25,896 nt of DNA from JADJEI01 sp035328465. GTDB lineage: Bacteria > Bacteroidota > Ignavibacteria > Ignavibacteriales > Ignavibacteriaceae. A program made the position numbers and the translations under genes. The notes beneath the pieces were generated by a model. The model made no database searches, was not told the origin of the DNA, and was given only the letters and a program-made list of their open reading frames with translations. Shown here one piece after another: positions 14,703-24,196 of this stretch (the first letter of the stretch is position 1; the number at the start of each line of letters is the position of its first letter). The DNA lies in NCBI GenBank assembly GCA_035328465.1, contig DAOLIQ010000046.1:1-25896 (forward strand). The letters run 5' to 3'.

Positions 14703-16177
14703 AATACTTGTTTACCGATATCACACAGCGGACACTTTTGCTTTGAACAATAGTTCCTGAAAAGTTCGATCATTCCCTGATGCAGAATTGTTCGTTTGGA
14801 TGCATCTTTTAGTTTGAGTGTATTGGCAACTTCATCTACTAAACGATTATCACTGCCTTGATAGTAATTTGAAAAAACTTTTATCACTTTTTCTGATAAA
14901 TCTTTTTTTCCGAAAATTTCGAAATAAGCTGAGAGAATCGGGAGGATTACATTAATGATTATTTCATCGGCACGAGATAATCCAATGAAATAATTAATTG
15001 GAAATTTAGCAGGCTTATTAAAAACATAATGTTCTCGCCAAAACCCGTCGGCTTTTACAATAACGAGTTCTCTTAAATTAGAGGCAATTTGTTTGTTTGA
15101 ATGGGCGTGTTCAATGATACTGATGATACGAGAAAAATAATTCTCACTAATTATGCGCTTAACAATTTCAGCGCCGCCTGCAAGTCGCACAGTTGGGAAA
15201 TTTTGAGGTCGCAGCTTAAAGAAATGCCATTGATCTTCATTAAAAATCTGACCATCATATTGAAGTTTTATCCTATCCCAATGCTCTTCAATTTTTCTAA
15301 AATATACAGAAGAACTCTCATCCGGCATTTCATAGTTTTGTGGAATTAGTCCACTGACTTTAAATAACGCTGATTGGATAATATCAATAAAAACAGGCGA
15401 AGAAGAAAAATTTTTAACTATTGAAAGAGGTAAGGCTCTTGCAAGTCTAATCATTATATCTTTATTTTTTGAATAGCCGAGAGCTTCGAAAATACTCTCA
15501 TACAGAAGCTGTTCCCAGTCGCTTTTATCAGCAAAATCTTTGTGGGTAAAGGTTTTTTGAAAAAACTCTTCGTCAAGATTATATCGTATGACTGGTTCCT
15601 TGATATGCATTTCTTTAATGTAAACAATTTCTTTAAGTCTATTAACATGCTTTACACATTTTGATTTAAACCTTTCCAGCCCAAGACGAAAAAGAAAATC
15701 GAGTTTTTCTGACTCAGACATAACTGAATTATCTTCGATACAAGGCATTTTCTCAAGTCGAAAACTTCTCTCATTGACAATTGCCTCTTGAATTTTGTTC
15801 TTAAGACTATCTTCAAGAAAATCCTCGAAGCAAATAGATTGCACTTTCCGCCCATCCTGGGTTAATACATAATATAGTTTTTTTTCGGATTGCAGAGTGG
15901 CATGCAAAATCACTTTGTTGTAGCGGTTATTAATATGATGTTTATGAGATTTCCAGTCGGTGTAATTTTTATCAATCTCAACATCACCGGTGAAAGTAAT
16001 GTTCCCAATTTTTATTTTTGCATTCCTAAAGTCAGGTCCGGCAAGATCTATATTTTCTGTGCCGCAATCGATCACTTCAATGTATTCGCCGTCTTTTGTA
16101 GTTAGTGGTTTGCTGAATTTTTGCGACTTCCAAATTTCATAAAGAAATTTTTCCAGTGTTGTAGATTTACTATCCAT
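14699..16177 (-). CDS. DUF2851 family protein
   Basis: A 492-residue protein of the DUF2851 family, which is frequent in Bacteroidota and of unknown function. Typical features are FLYEIWKSQKF near the N-terminus, AGPDFRNAKIKIG, FTGDVEIDKNYTDWKSHKH (about 62-80, the family GNVEIH..SSDW block) and KVILHATL. The C-terminus ends in SKQKCPLCDIG, a CxxC that may bind metal. An in-frame TTG at 16189 could add four residues, but the ATG at 16177 is preferred. No signal peptide or membrane segment is seen. A 107-base gap separates it from the pyrF stop upstream, so it may or may not belong to the long operon. No terminator hairpin is evident in that gap. Confidence 0.85.
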   Translation of the reverse strand: MDSKSTTLEKFLYEIWKSQKFSKPLTTKDGEYIEVIDCGTENIDLAGPDFRNAKIKIGNITFTGDVEIDKNYTDWKSHKHHINNRYNKVILHATLQSEKKLYYVLTQDGRKVQSICFEDFLEDSLKNKIQEAIVNERSFRLEKMPCIEDNSVMSESEKLDFLFRLGLERFKSKCVKHVNRLKEIVYIKEMHIKEPVIRYNLDEEFFQKTFTHKDFADKSDWEQLLYESIFEALGYSKNKDIMIRLARALPLSIVKNFSSSPVFIDIIQSALFKVSGLIPQNYEMPDESSSVYFRKIEEHWDRIKLQYDGQIFNEDQWHFFKLRPQNFPTVRLAGGAEIVKRIISENYFSRIISIIEHAHSNKQIASNLRELVIVKADGFWREHYVFNKPAKFPINYFIGLSRADEIIINVILPILSAYFEIFGKKDLSEKVIKVFSNYYQGSDNRLVDEVANTLKLKDASKRTILHQGMIELFRNYCSKQKCPLCDIGKQVF

Positions 16178-16284
16178 ACCATTACTCAATAAAAATGAAA
16201 TTCTAAATGAATGCTAACTAAAATTAGTGATAAAATTTTCAACTTATTCACATTACTATAATGTACCGTTTCAAATCAGCACTT

Positions 16285-17100
16285 CTATTTATTGAACAAT
16301 ATTTTATTTATATCATCGTTCATTCTAATTAATTCCTGATTTGCGGCAGAAGCAAAATCATGTCCTGTGCTTTTGTAAATTATACCACGGCTGACATTAA
16401 TTAAAAAATTAAAATTTAAAACATTTCCAAACTCACGAACAACTTCTTCCAAGCTACCACCCTGCGCTCCAACGCCCGGCAGCAAGACATAAAGATCATC
16501 AAATGAATTAATGTTTTCCTTTAATTCCCTTAATTGAGTGGCTCCGAATACTATACCGATATTTTTATTTTTATTCCACTGATTTGCTTTTTCGATAATA
16601 CGCTGATAAATAAACTGACCGGAATCAAGTTTTAATTTTTCAAAATCGTTTGCTCCGTTATTTGAAGTAAGTGCGAGAAGAAAATTAATCTTATCAGTGT
16701 AGTTCAAGAATGGCTGCAAAGAATCCTCGCCCATTAAGGGATGGAGTGTTGAAGCATCAAATCCAAAATGATCAAAAATAGCTTTAGCATACATATCAGA
16801 AGTATTCCCGATGTCTCCTCTTTTTGCATCTCCAATAATTAGTATGTCATTTGGGATTTCATTAACCGTTCTTAACAAAGAGTCAAATCCCTTTGCGCCG
16901 TACCTTTCATAAAAAGCAAAATTGATTTTATAAGCTGCTGCATTTTTGTAAGTCGCTTCAATTATTTGTTTGTTGAATTCAAACACTGGATCCTTGATTT
17001 TTTTTATATGATCAGGAAGTTTTACGGGATCGGTATCTAAACCGACACAAATAAATTTCTTTTCAATAATATTCTTTTTAAATTTTTCTTGTGCAATCAT
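16285..17100 (-). CDS. pyrF: Orotidine 5'-phosphate decarboxylase (type 2)
   Basis: A 271-residue OMP decarboxylase, which makes UMP in the last step of de novo pyrimidine synthesis. The VGLDTDP strand (19-25) and the catalytic DAKRGDIG (91-98, with Asp91, Lys93 and Asp96 of the DxKxxD motif) are intact, and LLPGVGAQGG forms the phosphate-binding region near residue 213. Length and the DTDP motif place it in the longer type-2 subfamily rather than the E. coli type. The ATG lies five bases after the rodA stop, so it is translated from the same transcript as the cell-shape genes. Confidence 0.93.
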   Translation of the reverse strand: MIAQEKFKKNIIEKKFICVGLDTDPVKLPDHIKKIKDPVFEFNKQIIEATYKNAAAYKINFAFYERYGAKGFDSLLRTVNEIPNDILIIGDAKRGDIGNTSDMYAKAIFDHFGFDASTLHPLMGEDSLQPFLNYTDKINFLLALTSNNGANDFEKLKLDSGQFIYQRIIEKANQWNKNKNIGIVFGATQLRELKENINSFDDLYVLLPGVGAQGGSLEEVVREFGNVLNFNFLINVSRGIIYKSTGHDFASAANQELIRMNDDINKILFNK

Positions 17101-17105
17101 TTTTT

Positions 17106-18335
17106 TTAAGTATAATTTTTTCTTGTTCGATAAACATTAGCGATAATTCCAAGCATAATCATATTGACGAGCAAAGAACTTCCTCCATAACTTACGAAAG
17201 GTAGCGGAATCCCTATAACGGGCATTATTCCAAGCACCATCCCGGCATTTATTATAAAGTGAATGAAATAAACTGAAAGGAATCCAATTATTATCAAGCT
17301 TATAAATTCGTCTTTTGTAGATGAAGCAATTTTTAAAACGCGGTAGATTAAAATGAAATATAAAAGCAGCACGATAAAACTTCCAAAGAAACCAAATTCC
17401 TCGCCTATCACGCAATAAATGAAATCCGTCCATTGCTCAGGAATAAATTGCAGTTGGGTTTGATTGCCATGCAAAAATCCTTTACCAAAAATTCCACCGC
17501 TGCCTATTGCAACTTGCGCTTGAATTGCATTGTACCCCGCACCTAAAGGATCTGAGTTGGGATCAATAAATGATTTAATTCTGTTTTGCTGATGAGGGCT
17601 TAGTGCATGATAAACCACGTCGGTAAAAAATCCTGCACCAAGATTTAACGCAAATATCGAACCGCTAAAAAAAATATCCTGCTTAAAGAAGATTAGAAGT
17701 GCAACAACTATTATAATTGCACCAATGAAAAAGTAAGTCCCGAATAAAGAAGCCACAGCAACAAAGCCCGGGGATAAAACAACGAACAATCCGAATACAC
17801 TTATGCCTTTCCAAAAGATCATCATCAGTATTATTCCGCAGAATACAATCGAAGTTCCCATATCAGGTTCTAAGAGAATTAATGCAACAGGAATTAGACC
17901 AATTGATAAGGAGATCAGAATATCTTTGAAAGACTCTATATTTGAGTGTTGACGGGAAAGATAAGCAGCCATTGCCAAAATGGTTCCAACTTTTGCAATT
18001 TCCGAAGGTTGAAAACCAACTGATCCGAAACCAAACCAACTTTGTGCACCTGATACTTTTTTGCCCGCAACAAAAACCAGCATCAGTAGTAGGATGGAAA
18101 ATATATAAGATGGAACCGCAGCTATTTTAAAACTATTCGTCGGAAGCGAGTAGATAATAAAAAAACATATTAGTGAAATAATTGACCAGGTCAGTTGCTT
18201 ATCAAAATTACCGCTCGCTGTCGGATGGTTTACAGTAGAGCTATAAATTGCAATTAGACCAATTCCAATCAGCAATAAAGCAGAACCGAATAATCCAAAG
18301 TCAAACCGATCTCTAATTTTATAATCAATTTGCAT
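17106..18335 (-). CDS. rodA: Rod-shape peptidoglycan glycosyltransferase RodA
   Basis: A 409-residue polytopic SEDS-family membrane protein with about ten hydrophobic helices. RodA polymerises glycan strands during cell elongation, working with PBP2 and MreBCD. Family motifs are GAQSWFGFGSVGFQPSEIAK (residues about 95-114), the conserved LEPDMGTS (about 155-162, with the functional Asp), and PVIGIPLPFVSYGGSSL (about 373-389) near the C-terminus. It starts nine bases after the mrdA stop and ends five bases before pyrF. A start at ATG 18335 matches the family N-terminus, where a short charged IDYKIRDRFDFGL precedes the first helix. Confidence 0.95.
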   Translation of the reverse strand: MQIDYKIRDRFDFGLFGSALLLIGIGLIAIYSSTVNHPTASGNFDKQLTWSIISLICFFIIYSLPTNSFKIAAVPSYIFSILLLMLVFVAGKKVSGAQSWFGFGSVGFQPSEIAKVGTILAMAAYLSRQHSNIESFKDILISLSIGLIPVALILLEPDMGTSIVFCGIILMMIFWKGISVFGLFVVLSPGFVAVASLFGTYFFIGAIIIVVALLIFFKQDIFFSGSIFALNLGAGFFTDVVYHALSPHQQNRIKSFIDPNSDPLGAGYNAIQAQVAIGSGGIFGKGFLHGNQTQLQFIPEQWTDFIYCVIGEEFGFFGSFIVLLLYFILIYRVLKIASSTKDEFISLIIIGFLSVYFIHFIINAGMVLGIMPVIGIPLPFVSYGGSSLLVNMIMLGIIANVYRTRKNYT

Positions 18336-18344
18336 TGTTTAACT

Positions 18345-20144
18345 TCAATTTTTTACGCTGTCGGTTTTATCAATATTTTCAGCATCTTTTTTTAACTTAT
18401 CCTTCATCAAATATGCTTCAATCATTTTTTTTGCTATCGGCGCTGCCCAGGTTCCACCAAAGCCAATATTTTCCACTACAATTGCAAAAGCTATTTTAGG
18501 ATTTCTATAAGGCGCAAAACCAATAAAAAAAGCATGATCTTTTCCGTGAGGATTTTGAGCTGTTCCTGTTTTGCCAGCAATTTCAATTTCACTCATCCTG
18601 ATACTTGTTGCCGTTCCACTTCCATTAACAACAAGAAACATCCCCTCCTTTACAAGATCAAAGACTGATTGTTTAACACCCGTATCAATCTCTTTGAATT
18701 TGTAGGGAATTATTTTTTTGGTTTTCTCATCAAGATAACCTTTAACAACATGCGGCTCAAAAGATTTTCCGTTGTTTGCGATCAAAGCAACATATTTTGC
18801 CAGCTGCAAAGGTGTCACGCTTACCTCTCCCTGACCGATTGCAAGACTTGCCATAATACTGCGAGGCCATTTTTCGCCATAAATCTTTTTATAATAATTT
18901 TCATCTGGAATAAAGCCCGCAACTTCCTCACCAATATCAATACCCGTTTTTTGGCTGAAGCCAAATTTTTTAGCATAAGCATTCCATTTATCCAACCCAA
19001 TTTTATAAATAAGATTGTAGAAAAAAGTGTTACAGGATTTTTCAATTGCATGAACTACATTTAAACTTCCGTGAGAACCATGGCACTTAAAGAATCTGCC
19101 AAAGGTAAAACCACCGCCGCAATAAAAAGTAGTTTCGGAAGTGATCACTCCTAAATCAAGTGCAGCTATTGCAGCAAGAATTTTAAATGTTGAGCCGGGT
19201 GGTTTAACCGACAAAGTAGCGCGATTAAATAATGGAATTTCCGGATCCCTATAAAGTTGATCAAGATATTCTTTGCTTGTAACGTAAGAGAATTGGTTCA
19301 AATCATAACCGGGGGAACTAACGAGTGCAAGTATTTCACCTGTGGCAGGGTCTATTGCTACTACAGCCCCTCTCTTCCCTATCAATTCCTGTTCGGCAAC
19401 TCGCTGCACATCAGAATCAATTGAGAGAACCAGATCATGCCCCTTGATAGAGTTAACATCATCTTTCCCATCATTATACTTTCCAATTTCTTTTCGCTTT
19501 GAATCAACGAGAATATACTTATTTCCCTTAATTCCTCTTAATTCTTTCTCGTAAGTCTTTTCAATTCCTGTATACCCGATGTAATCACCGGGGTTGTAGT
19601 ATTCATTTTCTTTTTCAAGCAGCTTTGCAGATATTTCTTTTGCATAGCCAAAAAGATGAGAACCAACTACACCGGCAGGATAGCCGCGCTGCATTTCAAC
19701 TATGTAGTCGACACCTGGTAAATGCTCACTGTTTTCTTCATACCAGGAAACAACTTCGAAGCTAACCCCCCGTTTCACCCTTATCGGGACGTACTTTGAA
19801 TAAATACGATTGTTGTACAGAATTTTGTCAATATAACCAGAATCAACTTGAAGTATCGCTTCAATTGTTCTATTTAATTTTCTGTCATAGTCAGCAGGAG
19901 TTATTCTTAATGTGTAGGCAGGGACATTATCAACAAGTACTTTTAAGTTGCGGTCAAAAAACACACCGCGAAAGGGAATTTGCTCGATTGCCTTAATGCT
20001 ATTGCCGGCTGATTTTTGATCGAATTCCGTTTGATTCAAAATTTGCATTTGAAAAAGTCGAAAGCTAAGAAAGCAAAAACTCGCTATGATGATAAAATAT
20101 AAAATAGACTTTCGATGTAAAGAACCAAAATTTATTTCGTTCAT
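18345..20144 (-). CDS. mrdA: Penicillin-binding protein 2 (elongasome transpeptidase)
   Basis: A 599-residue class B penicillin-binding protein: a short cytoplasmic tail, one transmembrane helix (about 13-30), a dimerisation/pedestal region with FRGVFFDRN (58-66), and a transpeptidase domain. The catalytic motifs are all present: STFK (318-321, nucleophile Ser318), SCN (370-372) and KTG (525-527). It cross-links peptidoglycan during elongation as RodA's partner. The presence of YTGIEKTYEKELRG (191-204) and its place between mreD and rodA fit PBP2 rather than the division protein PBP3. The start codon overlaps the mreD stop as ATGA, so translation is coupled. Confidence 0.94.
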   Translation of the reverse strand: MNEINFGSLHRKSILYFIIIASFCFLSFRLFQMQILNQTEFDQKSAGNSIKAIEQIPFRGVFFDRNLKVLVDNVPAYTLRITPADYDRKLNRTIEAILQVDSGYIDKILYNNRIYSKYVPIRVKRGVSFEVVSWYEENSEHLPGVDYIVEMQRGYPAGVVGSHLFGYAKEISAKLLEKENEYYNPGDYIGYTGIEKTYEKELRGIKGNKYILVDSKRKEIGKYNDGKDDVNSIKGHDLVLSIDSDVQRVAEQELIGKRGAVVAIDPATGEILALVSSPGYDLNQFSYVTSKEYLDQLYRDPEIPLFNRATLSVKPPGSTFKILAAIAALDLGVITSETTFYCGGGFTFGRFFKCHGSHGSLNVVHAIEKSCNTFFYNLIYKIGLDKWNAYAKKFGFSQKTGIDIGEEVAGFIPDENYYKKIYGEKWPRSIMASLAIGQGEVSVTPLQLAKYVALIANNGKSFEPHVVKGYLDEKTKKIIPYKFKEIDTGVKQSVFDLVKEGMFLVVNGSGTATSIRMSEIEIAGKTGTAQNPHGKDHAFFIGFAPYRNPKIAFAIVVENIGFGGTWAAPIAKKMIEAYLMKDKLKKDAENIDKTDSVKN

Positions 20145-20629
20145 CTAATACCCCCACGTGGAGAAAATAGAAGCAAAATGGTTGATACAATGGAAGTGTA
20201 CAAAGCAGGAAGCAATCCCTGTTGAATTAATAACAGCAAGACATTATTGTTTAATTCAATACTCGAAAAGAAGGAATAGATTATGGAATCTACAACTGCG
20301 CAAAGCAGTACAATCAGGCAAAATAAAAATGATCTTAAATATTGATCGCGTTGTGTCTCTTTAGAAAAATAACCGGCGGTAAATCCGGCAATTGTTTTGG
20401 AGATCATTGCACTTCCAATTAATCCTCCAGTAATCAGATCGAATAAAAAACCGAAGACAAAACCTAATACTGTTCCATAAATTTGCCCATGCTGAAGTGT
20501 ATAAAAAACAAGTATGATCAGTAGTAAGTCTGGCACGCTGCTGTTAAGCGAAAATAAAGGAACAACAGTAACCTGAATTAATAGAAGTGGAAAGAATAAT
20601 ATAACTGGAAGTAGATAGCTTAATCGCAT
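20141..20629 (-). CDS. mreD: Rod-shape-determining protein MreD
   Basis: A 162-residue, highly hydrophobic membrane protein with about five or six helices. The helical blocks VILFFPLLLIQVTVVPLF, FVFGFLFDLITGGLIG and FLFCLIVLLCAVVDSII fit MreD, and the FDLxTGGLxG segment is the conserved region between helices. MreD links MreC to the RodA/PBP2 machine. It starts three bases after the mreC stop and overlaps mrdA by four bases. The sequence is poorly conserved in this family, so the call rests partly on the mreBCD-mrdA-rodA order. Confidence 0.9.
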   Translation of the reverse strand: MRLSYLLPVILFFPLLLIQVTVVPLFSLNSSVPDLLLIILVFYTLQHGQIYGTVLGFVFGFLFDLITGGLIGSAMISKTIAGFTAGYFSKETQRDQYLRSFLFCLIVLLCAVVDSIIYSFFSSIELNNNVLLLLIQQGLLPALYTSIVSTILLLFSPRGGIR

Positions 20630-20632
20630 ATG

Positions 20633-21466
20633 TCATTTACGATTATAAAAATTCAATTCGAGATATTCCTTTTCTTTACTTTGAACTATCCCAAGCACAA
20701 ACACATTTTCTGTTTTGTCGAAATCCACAAATGATTGAATTACAATTTCGTTAAATATACCAGTTTCCAAATTTTTTAAACCCTTTACAACACCAACCGG
20801 GATGGCTGCAGGAACAATCGAACTAAGATCTGATGTGATAATCCTGTCCCCTTCCTTAAAATCATAAGTCTTTGGTACATTAACGATTGCAAATTCAGAT
20901 CCATTCCATTTCATTACACCATCCACACGACTTCTTTCGTCTTTCACTGTAATTTTCAAATCAACATTCTTCAGTGTTCGAACAACGGAATAATTATCCG
21001 AGACTAAATAAACTATACCAATTAATCCTGCATCGTTCAGAACGGGCATGCCCATTTTAACCCCTTTCTCATTACCAACATTTAAAGTAAAAGATCCTTG
21101 AAATTGATTTAGGGATTTGGAAATTATTACTGCAGGAATTAGCGGTTGATTAGTATTATTTTTTAAGCCAACAAGACCTTTCAATTCTTGATTCTGAATT
21201 CCATATTGTCTCAACTTACTTACTTCTAACATAAGTTCAGCATTCTTGAATCTCAATCTTTCATTCTCATTTCTCAGAGAAGATGTATTGATAAAATCTG
21301 CGAAAACAGAGGAGACTGCAGCGAAGCTTCCGAATGCTATAGCCCGGACATTTTGCAATTGAGCCTTGTTGTTTAAGGATAGTGTGATAATTGAAATGAC
21401 GAGTAATAAAATTAGAATGAAATATTCCTTGAAATTAGACCATAAATATGATAGCAGTCTGAACAT
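20633..21466 (-). CDS. mreC: Rod-shape-determining protein MreC
   Basis: A 277-residue bitopic protein with a transmembrane helix at about 15-30 (FILILLLVISIITLSL), a coiled-coil stretch (about 60-95, NENERLRFKNAELMLEVSKL) and a periplasmic beta domain containing AVIISKSLNQFQGSFTLNVG and NEKGVKMGMPVLNDAGLIGIV (quoted in part). MreC couples cytoplasmic MreB to the periplasmic peptidoglycan synthases and activates PBP2. The ATG overlaps the mreB stop in TAATG, so translation is coupled to mreB. Confidence 0.93.
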   Translation of the reverse strand: MFRLLSYLWSNFKEYFILILLLVISIITLSLNNKAQLQNVRAIAFGSFAAVSSVFADFINTSSLRNENERLRFKNAELMLEVSKLRQYGIQNQELKGLVGLKNNTNQPLIPAVIISKSLNQFQGSFTLNVGNEKGVKMGMPVLNDAGLIGIVYLVSDNYSVVRTLKNVDLKITVKDERSRVDGVMKWNGSEFAIVNVPKTYDFKEGDRIITSDLSSIVPAAIPVGVVKGLKNLETGIFNEIVIQSFVDFDKTENVFVLGIVQSKEKEYLELNFYNRK

Positions 21467-22491
21467 TAATATCTTCTGTTACGTATTAAAACCTTAGAAT
21501 AATGATTAAGATTATCTATAACTTTTCCTGCACCTCTAACAACTGCGGTTAACGGATCTTCAGCAACGTGTACCGGAAGATTAGTTTCCATTCTGATTCT
21601 TTCATCTAATCCTTTTAATAAGGCACCACCCCCTGTTAACATAACACCTCTATCAAGGATATCTGCAGAAAGTTCCGGAGGAGTGCGTTCAAGAGTCCTT
21701 CTTACTGCATCAACTATCTGTGACACAGCCTCGTTAAGCGCTTCCCTAATTTCTACTGAACTGACCTCAGTTGTCTTTGGGATACCACCGACCAAATCTC
21801 TGCCTTTTACTTGTATAGTAATTTCTTCTTTCAACGGAACGGCAGAACCGACTTCACATTTAATTGCTTCGGCAGTTCTTTCCCCAATTAGAATGTTATG
21901 ATTTTTTTTAAAGAATTGCATAACGGCATTATTCATTTCATCGCCGGCAATCCTAATGGATTCTTCATTCACAATTCCTGATAATGCAATAACTGCTATT
22001 TCAGTTGTTCCGCCGCCTATATCAATAATCATACTTCCAACAGCGGCTTCAACGTCAATTCCAATTCCGATTGCAGCAGCCATTGGCTCAGCAATCAAAT
22101 GAACTTCTTTAGCACCTGCATGTTCGGCGCTATCTCTAACTGCTCGCTTCTCAACTTCTGTAACACCGCTTGGAACTGCCACAACAATTCTTCTGCTTGC
22201 TATTGCCCCTGCCCTGACTTTCTTAATAAAAGCACGAATCATTCCTTCGGCAATTTCAAAATCTGCTATAACTCCATCGCGCATTGGTCTGGTGACTTTT
22301 ATCTCCTTGTGCTCTCTGCCTTGCATTTCCTTCGCTTTATTGCCAAGAGCGATGATACGTTTTGTATTTTTATCAAATGCAACGATTGAAGGTTCATTAA
22401 GCACTATACCCTTCCCTTTAACATAGATAAGAGTGTTTGCCGTGCCTAAGTCAATTGCAATATCCGTAGAAAATAAATCAAAAATTCCCAT
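21466..22491 (-). CDS. mreB: Rod-shape-determining actin homologue MreB
   Basis: A 341-residue bacterial actin that forms membrane-bound filaments guiding cell-wall elongation. Actin-fold motifs are complete: IAIDLGTANTLIYVKGKGIV (residues 11-30, phosphate 1), GGGTTEIAVI after MIIDI (phosphate 2) and VMLTGGGALLKGLDERI (adenosine-binding). The MGIFDLFSTD N-terminus is typical of the membrane-binding end. A GAGGA ribosome-binding site precedes the ATG at 22491. It is followed by mreC, mreD, mrdA and rodA. The sequence immediately upstream is interrupted by an N gap, but the bases before the gap encode the last codons of purH, showing that purH lies directly upstream. Confidence 0.96.
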   Translation of the reverse strand: MGIFDLFSTDIAIDLGTANTLIYVKGKGIVLNEPSIVAFDKNTKRIIALGNKAKEMQGREHKEIKVTRPMRDGVIADFEIAEGMIRAFIKKVRAGAIASRRIVVAVPSGVTEVEKRAVRDSAEHAGAKEVHLIAEPMAAAIGIGIDVEAAVGSMIIDIGGGTTEIAVIALSGIVNEESIRIAGDEMNNAVMQFFKKNHNILIGERTAEAIKCEVGSAVPLKEEITIQVKGRDLVGGIPKTTEVSSVEIREALNEAVSQIVDAVRRTLERTPPELSADILDRGVMLTGGGALLKGLDERIRMETNLPVHVAEDPLTAVVRGAGKVIDNLNHYSKVLIRNRRY

Positions 22492-22678
22492 TAGTCCTCT
22501 TAATGTTTAAAGTGTCTTAATCCNNNNNNNNNNNNNNNNNNNNNNNNNNNNNNNNNNNNNNNNNNNNNNNNNNNNNNNNNNNNNNNNNNNNNNNNNNNNN
22601 NNNNNNNNNNNNNNNNNNNNNNNGAAAATAAATCAAAAATTCCCATTAGTCCTCTTAATGTTTAAAGTGTCTTAATCC
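22469..22678. repeat. 55-bp duplication flanking an assembly gap (probable artefact)
   Basis: Bases 22469-22523 and 22624-22678 are identical over 55 bases and flank the run of Ns. Both copies contain the start of mreB and the last seven codons of purH. Direct repeats of this length at contig ends are what an unmerged k-mer overlap leaves. Collapsing the two copies gives purH, 8 bases with GAGGA, then mreB. Confidence 0.9.
22524..22623. other. Assembly gap of exactly 100 N
   Basis: One hundred Ns, the usual placeholder for a gap of unknown size. Given the identical flanks the real gap is probably negative (an overlap), so no sequence need be missing. Confidence 0.95.
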
Positions 22679-24178
22679 AGTGAATACCATTGAAATTTTA
22701 TTTCGATTAGCTGCATCTATAACTTCTTTATCCCGCACCGAACCGCCCGGTTGAATAACTGACACGGCTCCGCATTTAATAATTTCTAAAAGCCCGTCTG
22801 CGAATGGAAAGAATGCATCGGATGCTGCAACCGAATCTCTTAATTCAAGTCCATGTTCTTTTGCTTTCATCACCGCTATCTTCACCGAGTCTAAGCGAGA
22901 CATTTGCCCTGCCCCGACAGCAAGTGTAGTTTTGTCTTTTGCAAAAACTATTGCATTCGATTTTGTGTGTTTGGAAACTATCCATGCAAATTTGAGATCT
23001 TCCATTTGTTTTGCAGTTGGCTTTACATCAGTTACAGTTTTTAATTTATTATCTATTAAACTAATATTATCAGAATCCTGAGCAAGCACTCCGCCAGGGA
23101 TATTTTTATAGTTCATTTGTGAGGGTGAATGTGACAATGGTTTTAGCTGCTTTATCAATCGTCTATCTTTTTTCTTAAGTAAAATACTTATTGCACCTTC
23201 TGTAAATTCGGGTGCACAAACAATTTCTAAAAATATTTCATTAAGTTTTTCTGCTAAAGTTTCATCAATAACAAAACTTGTAACAACAATTCCGCCAAAC
23301 GCAGATACCGGATCACACTTTAATGCTTTTATGTAAGCATCAAGTGCATTGTTACCAATAGCCGCACCAGCAGGATTATTGTGTTTTATTATAGCGCAGG
23401 AATTTCTGCCAAGATCTTCTGTCAGTTCGATTGCTGCTATCAAATCTAAAATATTATTGTAAGAAATCTCTTTGCCATGAAAAACATCGAAGTAAGATTT
23501 GAAATCACCGAATATTGCTGCCTTTTGGTGGGGGTTTTCTCCATAGCGCAGGTCTTTATCTTTTTTATAATTTATTCTAAAGTAAGATTTGGGAAGTTCA
23601 AATTTATTTTCGAGGAAGTTAGCAATGTGAGTATCATAATTTGCAGTGTGTGAATAAGCTTCAACTGCAAGTACTCTTTTTGTTTCAAGGCTTACCTCAC
23701 CCATTTTCAATTCTTCTATAAAAGAATCATATTGATCCGGGTTTGTAAGCACGGAAACATATTGATGATTTTTTGCTGCAGCCCTGATTAGACTTGGACC
23801 GCCAATATCAATATTTTCAATACACTCTTCCAAAGTAACATTCGGCTTCTTAATTGTTTCCACGAAAGGATAGAGATTTACACATACAATATCAATTGGA
23901 TTTATATCAAATTGTTTGACCTGATGCTGGTCGTTTTTATTATCTCTTCGGTAAAGCACTCCGCCAAAAATTTTAGGATGGAGAGTTTTGACACGCCCAT
24001 CAAGAATTTCAGGAAATCCTGTAAGGCTGCTTATCTCGATTACTTCTATGTTTGCCGAAAAAAGTAACTTGGCAGTATTGCCTGTTGCAATAATTTTATA
24101 ACCTCCAGAGATTAATGCATTGGCAAGTTCACGTAATTTTAATTTATTGGATACACTTAGTAAAGCGAATTTTTTCAA
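22655..24178 (-). CDS. purH: Bifunctional AICAR transformylase / IMP cyclohydrolase
   Basis: A 507-residue enzyme for the last two steps of IMP synthesis. The N-terminal MGS-like cyclohydrolase domain has ATGNTAKLL (31-39) and GFPEILDGRVKTLHPKIFGG (54-73). The transformylase domain has LRYGENPHQKAA (210-221) and KHNNPAGAA (265-273), in which the usual Cys of KHxNPCG is Ala; catalysis depends mainly on the Lys-His pair, which is kept. The C-terminus SDAFFPFADGLL...GGSVRDKEVI...FTGLRHFKH is standard. The start is a TTG at 24178 with GGA seven bases upstream and no better in-frame start. It follows purN by 18 bases. The final codons are repeated across the N gap. Confidence 0.95.
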   Translation of the reverse strand: MKKFALLSVSNKLKLRELANALISGGYKIIATGNTAKLLFSANIEVIEISSLTGFPEILDGRVKTLHPKIFGGVLYRRDNKNDQHQVKQFDINPIDIVCVNLYPFVETIKKPNVTLEECIENIDIGGPSLIRAAAKNHQYVSVLTNPDQYDSFIEELKMGEVSLETKRVLAVEAYSHTANYDTHIANFLENKFELPKSYFRINYKKDKDLRYGENPHQKAAIFGDFKSYFDVFHGKEISYNNILDLIAAIELTEDLGRNSCAIIKHNNPAGAAIGNNALDAYIKALKCDPVSAFGGIVVTSFVIDETLAEKLNEIFLEIVCAPEFTEGAISILLKKKDRRLIKQLKPLSHSPSQMNYKNIPGGVLAQDSDNISLIDNKLKTVTDVKPTAKQMEDLKFAWIVSKHTKSNAIVFAKDKTTLAVGAGQMSRLDSVKIAVMKAKEHGLELRDSVAASDAFFPFADGLLEIIKCGAVSVIQPGGSVRDKEVIDAANRNKISMVFTGLRHFKH

Positions 24179-24196
24179 TTTAATTCCATTATTTTT

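Noticed and set aside
22469..22678. True tandem duplication or insertion between purH and mreB
   Set aside because: Identical 55-bp flanks around exactly 100 N fit an assembly overlap better than biology.
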